NCBI GenBank assembly: GCA_003505715.1
Contig: DNXU01000631.1
Span: forward strand, 311-6,435
Direction: 5' to 3'
Length of the DNA: 6,125 bases
Origin: Cyanobacteria bacterium UBA8803
Lineage (GTDB): Bacteria > Cyanobacteriota > Cyanobacteriia > Cyanobacteriales > Coleofasciculaceae
This document shows, in pieces, positions 1 through 4,700 of this stretch. How positions within the stretch are numbered: position 1 is the stretch's first letter; every line of letters starts with the position of its first letter. Position numbers and translations under genes: made by a program. The notes beneath the pieces were generated by a model, which had not been told where the DNA came from, ran no database searches, and saw only the letters and a list, made by a program, of their open reading frames with translations.

Positions 1-968
1 TTACCTTGGTTATCCCACAACCGAGCAGTCTTATCGTCGCTAGCCGTCAAGATGTGCTGACCATCGGGGCTAAACACTGCACTGCTGATAAAAGAACGCT
101 CATGCCCCCCTAGGACAGTCAGGAGATGACCTTGGCTATCCCATAACCGAACGGTTTGATCGCTGCTGAAAGTCAGGATTTGACGACCATCAGGGCTGAA
201 TTCTGCACCTGTAACCCCACTCTCATGACCCCGCAAGACAGCCAGAAGATTACCTTGGTTATCCCACAACCGAGCAGTCTTATCGTCGCTAGCCGTCAAG
301 ATGTGCTGACCATCGGGGCTAAATTCTGCACTTCTGACATAACCCTCATGCCCCCGCAAGATAGCCAGAAGGTAACCTTGGCTATCCCATAACCGGGCGG
401 TTTGATCGGGATCAAAACCATTAGTCAAGATGTGCCGACCATCGGGACTAAATACTGCACTTCTGACCCCAGTCTCATGCCCTCGCAAGATAGCAAGGAG
501 ATGACCTTGGTTATCCCATAACCGGGCATCTCCACTGGCTGTCAAGATGTAGCGACCATCGGGGCTAAATTCTGCACTTCCGACCCCAGTATCATGCCCT
601 TGCAAGACAGCCAGAAGATGACCTTGGCTATCCCATAACCGGGCGTTCTTATCGTTGCTAGCCGTTAAGATGTGCTGACTATCAGGGCTAAATAGGGCAC
701 TGTTGACGATACCCTCATGTCCCTGCAAGACAGCCAGAAGTTTACCTTGGTTATCCCACAACCGGGCGGTGTTATCCTCGCTAGCTGTCAAAATTTGGCG
801 ACCATCGGGGCTAAATACGGCACTCATGATCCAACCCTCATGTCCCCGCAAGATAGCGATAAGGTTACCTTGGTTATCCCACAACCGGGCGGTGTTATCC
901 CAACTGGCAGTCAGGATTTCCTGACCATCAGGGCTAAATTCTACACTCACGATTAGCTGCTCATGCCC
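1..968 (-). repeat. Tandem WD40-coding repeats, unit about 123 bp
   Basis: Eight consecutive coding repeats lie on the minus strand. R1 is 968-846, R2 845-723, R3 722-600, R4 599-483, R5 482-354, R6 353-231, R7 230-108 and R8 107-1 (cut by the edge). R1, R2, R3, R6 and R7 are exactly 41 codons. R4 is 39 codons and lacks two residues before ARLWD; R5 is 43 codons with two extra at the same place (NGFDPDQTARLWD); R8 gains one residue after GHE. DNA identity between units is high: bases 1-74 (R8) and 250-323 (R6) are identical, a sign of recent unit duplication or gene conversion. Confidence 0.93.
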
Positions 969-1172
969 TAATAACAGGGCAATTTGACCGCCAAATGTCT
1001 GCACGGGTTGTTGAGTTCTTGAATCTTTTGGATTTTCTGTCGTCTGTAACTGAGAAACTCTTTTAATCGTCGGTTGACCACTAACAGGTATGCTGTAAGC
1101 ACTAGCAAATACCACACCCATTAACAGTGCTAAACACCGATGAATTTTTAGAGAATTATGGGGAGTCATCAT
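1..1172 (-). CDS. Exported WD40 repeat protein, C-terminus beyond the window
   Basis: An open minus-strand frame starts at ATG 1172 and runs off the left edge without a stop, giving 390 visible residues. A second ATG follows directly (1169), so the start is 1172 or 1169; no Shine-Dalgarno is seen and the frame is closed by a TGA further upstream. Residues 1-32 look like a signal peptide: a basic stretch (KIHR), a hydrophobic core (CLALLMGVVFASA) and a possible cleavage site after ASA or VSG, so the protein is probably exported. A low-complexity linker (about 33-67) precedes WD40 repeats from residue 69, each of the form GHE..V.SA.FSPDG..ILTAS.D.TARLWD. WD40 repeats fold into beta-propellers that bind proteins; no enzyme domain is visible. 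Seven repeats are complete and the eighth is cut by the edge. Repeats are unusually alike, which suggests recent expansion. The family call is firm; ligand and role are unknown. Confidence 0.93.
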   Translation of the reverse strand, partial: MMTPHNSLKIHRCLALLMGVVFASAYSIPVSGQPTIKRVSQLQTTENPKDSRTQQPVQTFGGQIALLLGHEQLIVSVEFSPDGQEILTASWDNTARLWDNQGNLIAILRGHEGWIMSAVFSPDGRQILTASEDNTARLWDNQGKLLAVLQGHEGIVNSALFSPDSQHILTASNDKNARLWDSQGHLLAVLQGHDTGVGSAEFSPDGRYILTASGDARLWDNQGHLLAILRGHETGVRSAVFSPDGRHILTNGFDPDQTARLWDSQGYLLAILRGHEGYVRSAEFSPDGQHILTASDDKTARLWDNQGNLLAVLRGHESGVTGAEFSPDGRQILTFSSDQTVRLWDSQGHLLTVLGGHERSFISSAVFSPDGQHILTASDDKTARLWDNQG

Positions 1173-1273
1173 AGTGTTTTGACAAGAGTGGGATGGGAAA
1201 TGCTTTGTTCAGGTTAATGGAGAAAAAAAGCGCTCTTAGTAAACAATTTAGTGCCCAACACGATGAGCTTTTG

Positions 1274-1289
1274 AGGCACTAAAGTGCCT
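1274..1289. repeat. Short palindromic intergenic element
   Basis: AGGCACT-AA-AGTGCCT is a perfect inverted repeat with 7-base arms and a 2-base centre, followed by ACTACAAAC. From memory, this arrangement resembles a small interspersed palindromic element found between genes in several filamentous cyanobacteria. Only one copy is present here, so its repeat status cannot be shown from this window. Confidence 0.45.
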
Positions 1290-1366
1290 ACTACAAACAA
1301 GAACGCTATAACTGGACACGATCTTATCCTATCCTGCCAGAGGTGCGATCACGCCAGCTTCCCTTT

Positions 1367-1374
1367 GCGATCGC
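1367..1374. repeat. HIP1 octamer (GCGATCGC)
   Basis: This is the highly iterated palindrome of cyanobacterial genomes. Other exact copies in the window are at 1991-1998 (inside the Uma2 gene), 2721-2728 (inside the ATPase-nuclease pseudogene) and 3519-3526 (spacer). Four copies in about 6 kb is far above chance for an 8-mer and supports the cyanobacterial assignment. Confidence 0.9.
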
Positions 1375-1489
1375 ATTTCATCAGAAGTTGCCTCTCAAAA
1401 GCTAAAACTGGAAGACTTGAAAACAAACCAAGCTTACCTGTCAATGCTAAAGTAGAGGTAAATCCCAGCCAAATGCTCCCCATCGAACC

Positions 1490-2101
1490 ATGCCAGCTAC
1501 ACAACAACGATACTACTCTCCAGAGGAATATCTAACACTGGAGGAGGCTGCTGACTATAAAAGCGAATACATTGACGGTGAAATTATTCCTATGGCAGGT
1601 GGATCTACTAATCATAATCAAATAGCTGGTAATTTCTATATCGAACTCGGTGTTGCCTTCAAAAAACTTGATTATCGGGTATTTATGAGTGATGTGCGTT
1701 TGTGGATACCCAAGCTGCGCATCTATACTTATCCTGATGTGATGTTAGTGGCTGAAAAACCTGAGTATTATAATAATCGCAAGGATACGATTACTAATCC
1801 GAGAATAATTATCGAGGTTTTGTCCCCGTCAACCAAGGGATACGACAAGAGCGACAAGTTTAAAGGATACCGCACAATTCCGACATTTCAGGAATATTTA
1901 TTAATCGATCAAACTCAGATATATATCGAACATTTTCATAAGACGAATGAGCGGCGATGGGACTTTAGGGACTATGATGAATCTGATGAAGCGATCGCGC
2001 TAGCTTCAGTGTCGTTTGAAATTTCTATATCAGATATCTATAATAAGGTGAATTTTGAGCAGGTAGATGAGGAAACTTCATCTGATCTGGGAGAGGTTTA
2101 A
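1490..2101 (+). CDS. Uma2 family PD-(D/E)xK nuclease-like protein (DUF820)
   Basis: A complete 203-residue protein, close to the usual length of the Uma2 (DUF820) family, which is greatly expanded in cyanobacteria and has a restriction-endonuclease-like fold. The N-terminal YYSPEEYLTLEEA and YIDGEIIPMAGG (about 27-38) are family hallmarks. The likely catalytic acids are D83 in YPDVMLV (81-87) and E109 in IIEVLSPST (107-115), followed by DKSDKFKGYRTIPTFQEYLL (119-138), the standard block after the active site. The C-terminal tail from about 185 is acidic and not conserved as I know the family. The gene starts at ATG 1490; no Shine-Dalgarno is visible, and the upstream ATGs at 1444 and 1473 are out of frame. 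It stands alone, divergent from the WD40 gene and convergent with the broken ATPase gene. All key motifs are intact, so it may be active, but the biological role of the family is unsettled; many members may derive from transposable elements. Confidence 0.93.
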   Translation: MPATQQRYYSPEEYLTLEEAADYKSEYIDGEIIPMAGGSTNHNQIAGNFYIELGVAFKKLDYRVFMSDVRLWIPKLRIYTYPDVMLVAEKPEYYNNRKDTITNPRIIIEVLSPSTKGYDKSDKFKGYRTIPTFQEYLLIDQTQIYIEHFHKTNERRWDFRDYDESDEAIALASVSFEISISDIYNKVNFEQVDEETSSDLGEV

Positions 2102-2191
2102 CTTTACCAAGATAAAAGGTGCTATTACTGTAAAAGGGGATAGATCTTGACCAATCCAGGATAATGCTTAAATCAAAACTCCCCCTCTACT

Positions 2192-3416
2192 TTAGGCTCG
2201 AATCACTGTAATGGAGCGCCCCATTTTGCTAGTATGAGTTTCAGTTTTCAGCCGCTCTTCTAATTCCGGTGCATTGTCTCTGCGGTCGAAAATCACCAAC
2301 CACCCCTGATCTTGTCCCAATTTGGCTAGATATCCATCTAACTGTTCCAAAGCTTTACTAATGGGATCGACTTTTCTAGTTCGCCAAACTTTCAGTTCAA
2401 TTCCTAACGTTACATCACCATAACGCAAACACAAATCCATTCTATCCCGCCCAATCGCATATTCCCTCTCCAAGGTGCCCCCGCCATTAATCACCCGATG
2501 GAGAAATGCCATCAGCACTAAATGTGGGGCAATTTCCGGATAGGATGCTCTTTTGAGTAAAGGTTCCCCATGCTGTAACCAGAATTCCAGAAAAGCTTGA
2601 AGTAATTTTGGAGTGTCTAATTTACCTTCAGCAGTCAACCAACTCGGAGCAATTTGGGGCAATGAAGCCATTGGGGTTACAGTTAGGACGCGGGGTAAAA
2701 CTTCGCGATAAATGGGGTTGGCGATCGCTAATCCACCCTGAGTATCCATCTTACACAAACCTAGGTCGATTAAGAATTGAATATCATCATTGGGGATATT
2801 GCCCAGTTCTAAACCTGCCAGCATCGGCTCGATAATCGCTTTCACACGATTTTCTCTCAGCCTTTCTGCTAAACTATCCAAGTGGGTATCTTGACGTTGA
2901 ATTAAAATTTCTTTGGCTGTTAAAATATGTTCGGCTGTAATGGCTATTGATTCATCTGTAACTAATTCTTCTACTATTTCTTTAGCTAAAGCATTGACCA
3001 ACCAAGGCTGTCCCTGAGTTAGTTCAAAGGCTAAGGCTATTGCTTCTGCTGTAAAGACTTGTCCGGTATCTTGGGTGTGTTGTTGGTATAGTTCTGCTAC
3101 TTCGGCTGCGTTAAAATTTCTCAGCGTTAAGGATCTCACTTTAATATTAAATCGCCTCTTCAGCACCAGCAATATCTTGACTGAAAGGTGCGCCCACTTC
3201 CACCGATAGCATCACTGCGGTGTATTTTCCGCTCTCGGTGAGTTGTTTGGCTAAAGCCAGCATTGCTGTGGTTTTACCAATTTGTCGCGGTGCATGAATG
3301 ACGAAATAGTTTTCCTGAGCAATCAGCCGTTCTAGGTTGGGGAGGCGACTGGTTGCTGGTAACATGTAGTGGATGTCGGCGCGGCAGGGGCCAGCGGTAT
3401 TGAACCAGCGCGGCAT
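2192..3416 (-). pseudogene. AAA-like ATPase with C-terminal PD-(D/E)xK domain, disrupted by internal deletion and frameshift
   Basis: Two minus-strand pieces form one damaged gene. The first (3416-3147, 89 codons) begins with ATG and the family-typical MPRWFNTAGPCRADIHYMLP, carries Walker A (APRQIGKTT, residues 42-50), then stops at TAA 3149-3147 just after GAEEAI. The second piece, shifted by one frame, picks up at about 3151 with FNIKVRSLTLRNF and runs to TAA 2194-2192. It contains a helical winged-helix-like region, then GRDRMDLCLRYGD and GIELKVW, a PD-(D/E)xK-type core (D at 2435-2437, E and K about 14 residues later), then QLDGYL. As I remember intact cyanobacterial homologues (about 500 residues), roughly 100-110 residues, including the Walker B DEID segment, are missing at the junction. 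The second piece has no real start: the only in-frame one is a TTG (3172) that reads the first piece's DNA out of frame. The gene is therefore most likely non-functional. Sequence elsewhere is well preserved, so decay is recent. Confidence 0.85.
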
Positions 3417-3552
3417 AATTTGTTAATTGAGGCTAATGGGGTTCTTTTCAGTTTACTGTACGTGGGAATTGCCTTCGGCTTTCCTGGTGGGCTTTCTATG
3501 TACTTGAAAGCAGCTGAGGCGATCGCTTTATACCATTGAAACCTTCCTCACC
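3417..3552. other. Spacer between toxin-antitoxin cassette and ATPase pseudogene
   Basis: These 136 bases hold a HIP1 site (3519-3526). The plus strand also has a short frame from TTG 3420 to TGA 3539 that would encode 39 residues with a hydrophobic stretch (VLFSLLYVGIAFGFPGGL). It has no ATG and no ribosome binding site and overlaps the start of the ATPase pseudogene, so it is not called as a gene. It may be a remnant or chance. Confidence 0.5.
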
Positions 3553-3915
3553 CTAAATTCTAGTTTTGTGTATGTTTTCTAGAACAGGACAAGCATTTAC
3601 AGCGTTAATGACTGCTTCTTTTGCATCTGAGCTAAGAGTTCCTCTTGTATTAGTTAGCTCACTGTCATCAAACATAAATATTTCTCTACAGTCTATATAA
3701 GAATCATAATTCAGGAAGGAATGTTGACTAGCTAATATTTGAGCTTCACAAGGTAAAAGATAAGATCTATTTAGTATAAAATTATTAATTCTTGAATTAA
3801 TCAAGAATCCGTGAGGTGAAGGACTCAGGTAGACAATTACTACAAATTTAGGTTTTGGCGTTGGTTTAGTATGGCGGCAAGAAGGCACATAAAATACTTC
3901 CCACTTTGAGATCAT
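3553..3915 (-). CDS. Putative PanT-type toxin, PemK/MazF-like
   Basis: A 120-residue protein encoded directly after a Panacea-domain gene, with the ATG overlapping the upstream stop in ATGA and a good ribosome binding site (GGGAG at 3927-3923, seven bases before the start). The position implies the toxin partner of a two-gene toxin-antitoxin unit. No named family is recognised outright. The order of elements resembles PemK/MazF toxins: an N-terminal strand with WEVFYVP (5-11), KPKFVVIVYL (21-30, where MazF has RPvvV), a central strand GFLINS (36-41), then HSFLNYDSYIDCREI (65-79, compare the L..dSyi...qI strand), a following acidic FDDSEL, then RGTLSSDAKEAVINAV (91-106, compare the G.Ls.e....v..al helix). 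MazF-type enzymes cut RNA; activity here is inferred only. No signal peptide or membrane helix. AT-rich compared with flanking genes. Confidence 0.6.
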   Translation of the reverse strand: MISKWEVFYVPSCRHTKPTPKPKFVVIVYLSPSPHGFLINSRINNFILNRSYLLPCEAQILASQHSFLNYDSYIDCREIFMFDDSELTNTRGTLSSDAKEAVINAVNACPVLENIHKTRI

Positions 3916-4463
3916 AATGCTTCTCCCGGATGCTGATCTTGCAGATGGCTAATTAGTTCCTCTGCGTTGTTCAGCGTTCTAGCAATTTGATCAATTTCTA
4001 TAAAATCATTTTCATTAGCTGCTTTCCAAGCCTTATCGTGGCTTAATTCTGTCAGTTCATCGAAGGATAAATTTCTGTAATTCTCTATTGAATAATTTAA
4101 ACATTCTAAGTCAGATTCACTGAAAAAATCTAAATTGGCTTCTCTTAATTGTTTGACCTCATATTGCTCCTGGACGCTAAAAGCAGATTGAACTTTTTTA
4201 ACCGCTTCATCAGATTTAAAAGATAATACTGCGTCAGCTCTAACAGACTTTAAAATATCATATATTTCGCTTGGTACTGGACCATGTTTCATTGCAACAT
4301 AACTATCCCCACAAATAAATCGCCCATATTTTTCTAGATGTTTTATATCGGCAAAGTACATGATTTTAGAAATACGATGGAATGTCGGATCATGTACATT
4401 TTGAGTAATGTACAGAATTGCTTCAATTCCTTTATCTAAGTTAAATTTAAATGGATAATTCAT
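3912..4463 (-). CDS. Panacea-domain (SocA-like) protein, putative PanA antitoxin
   Basis: A 183-residue protein with the signatures of the Panacea domain (SocA/DUF4065): KIMYFADIKHLEKYG (33-47), CGDSYVAMKHGPVPSEIYD (51-69) and LSFDELTELSHDKAW (132-146). The family includes the Caulobacter antitoxin SocA, a ClpXP adaptor that presents the toxin SocB for degradation, and many PanA antitoxins that neutralise unrelated toxin types. The domain sits at the N-terminus and fills most of the protein; the region 75-130 is charged and less conserved. ATG 4463 is chosen because it precedes the domain by the usual few residues; no clear Shine-Dalgarno is present. The stop overlaps the start of the next gene by four bases, so the two are translationally coupled, with antitoxin first. 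The gene is markedly AT-rich (a sampled 60-base line at 4081 is 25% GC), suggesting acquisition by transfer. Family call is firm; antitoxin role is inferred from context. Confidence 0.88.
   Translation of the reverse strand: MNYPFKFNLDKGIEAILYITQNVHDPTFHRISKIMYFADIKHLEKYGRFICGDSYVAMKHGPVPSEIYDILKSVRADAVLSFKSDEAVKKVQSAFSVQEQYEVKQLREANLDFFSESDLECLNYSIENYRNLSFDELTELSHDKAWKAANENDFIEIDQIARTLNNAEELISHLQDQHPGEAL
3923..3927 (-). promoter_or_regulatory. Ribosome binding site of the putative toxin gene
   Basis: GGGAG on the minus strand lies seven bases before the ATG at 3915, inside the last codons of the Panacea gene. It is the only convincing Shine-Dalgarno found in the window and supports 3915 as the start and coupled translation of the pair. 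Confidence 0.65.
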
Positions 4464-4492
4464 AACTTATTTGCTTGGTAAAACATTAATGA

Positions 4493-4520
4493 CTATAGAA
4501 TCGCTATATAGCCAGTATAG
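4493..4520. promoter_or_regulatory. Cluster of CTATA palindromes, possible operator of the Panacea cassette
   Basis: Upstream of the Panacea gene lie CTATAG (4493-4498), the perfect 10-base palindrome GCTATATAGC (4503-4512) and AGTATAGC (4514-4521), at close spacing and about 30-57 bases before the ATG. Toxin-antitoxin operons are often autoregulated at palindromes in this place. The elements also overlap the proposed -10 box. AT-rich palindromes can arise by chance, so this is tentative. Confidence 0.35.
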
Positions 4521-4540
4521 CTGAAAGCTGGATTCATCAA
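4514..4540 (-). promoter_or_regulatory. Possible sigma-70-type promoter of the Panacea cassette
   Basis: On the minus strand, TTGATG (4540-4535) and TATACT (4519-4514) resemble -35 and -10 boxes, separated by 15 bases, which is shorter than the ideal 17. Transcription would start near 4507, some 45 bases before the ATG at 4463. This is the best pair seen, but it is weak evidence. Confidence 0.35.
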
Positions 4541-4621
4541 CTTTCTCCTCCATTGACCGACACAAAGAGATCAGCTTATTGACAGGCTTGTTGAGAATGA
4601 GGTGTTGAACTCCCTATTCTT

Positions 4622-4640
4622 GATAATGATAATCACTCGT
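4622..4640. promoter_or_regulatory. Fur-box-like sequence
   Basis: GATAATGATAATCACTCGT matches the classical 19-base Fur box at 15 positions, including the first 14 in a row (two GATAAT hexamers). It lies about 160 bases before the Panacea start and about 60 bases after the CHAT stop, so which gene it might control is unclear. The right half is poor and overlaps a six-base-stem hairpin (4633-4649). Tentative. Confidence 0.3.
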
Positions 4641-4700
4641 CAGGAGTGAGAGGGCTTTCGGATTGATGTGCTGTCCCTGATATGCTCCCCTAAACTATCC

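Larger units (their letters stand above)
1173..1489. other. Non-coding divergent spacer between WD40 gene and Uma2 gene
   Basis: These 317 bases separate two divergent genes, so they should carry both promoters, but I could not pick a convincing -35/-10 pair for either. The stretch holds a 16-base palindromic repeat (1274-1289), a HIP1 site (1367-1374) and a near-HIP1 GCGATCAC (1345-1352). An open frame from 1284 that runs into the Uma2 gene shows no recognisable protein features and is not called. Confidence 0.6.

Noticed and set aside
156..956. Three plus-strand open frames (156-392, 703-924, 717-956)
   Set aside because: They lie antisense to the WD40 repeats, and their repetitive peptides merely mirror the repeat unit. 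The minus-strand frame has clear WD40 motifs.
1..968. Regular repeats considered as a CRISPR array or non-coding satellite
   Set aside because: The unit is about 123 bp, continuously coding, with no separate spacers, and translates to canonical WD40 repeats.
1221..1238. AGCGCT followed by a T-run on the minus strand as a terminator
   Set aside because: The palindrome is only six bases with no loop, and it lies in the upstream region of the WD40 gene rather than after a gene.
1284..1535. 83-codon plus-strand open frame
   Set aside because: No recognisable domain or ribosome binding site; it begins inside a palindrome and runs out of frame into the Uma2 gene.
2102..2191. Bidirectional terminator between the convergent Uma2 and ATPase genes
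   Set aside because: The only candidate arms (TAAAAGGGG and CCCCCTCTACTTTA) pair poorly over a long loop; no convincing hairpin was found.
2608..2835. 75-codon plus-strand open frame
   Set aside because: Antisense to the well-conserved second part of the ATPase-nuclease pseudogene.
2192..3172. Second part of the ATPase gene as an independent intact gene starting at 3172
   Set aside because: The start would be TTG, and its first residues (MLVLKRR) are the first part's DNA read out of frame; family similarity begins only at FNIKVRSL.
4594..4649. Hairpins as a terminator after the CHAT gene (AGAAT/ATTCT at 4594-4620; TCACTC/GAGTGA at 4633-4649)
   Set aside because: Stems are short or mismatched and no T-run follows on the minus strand.
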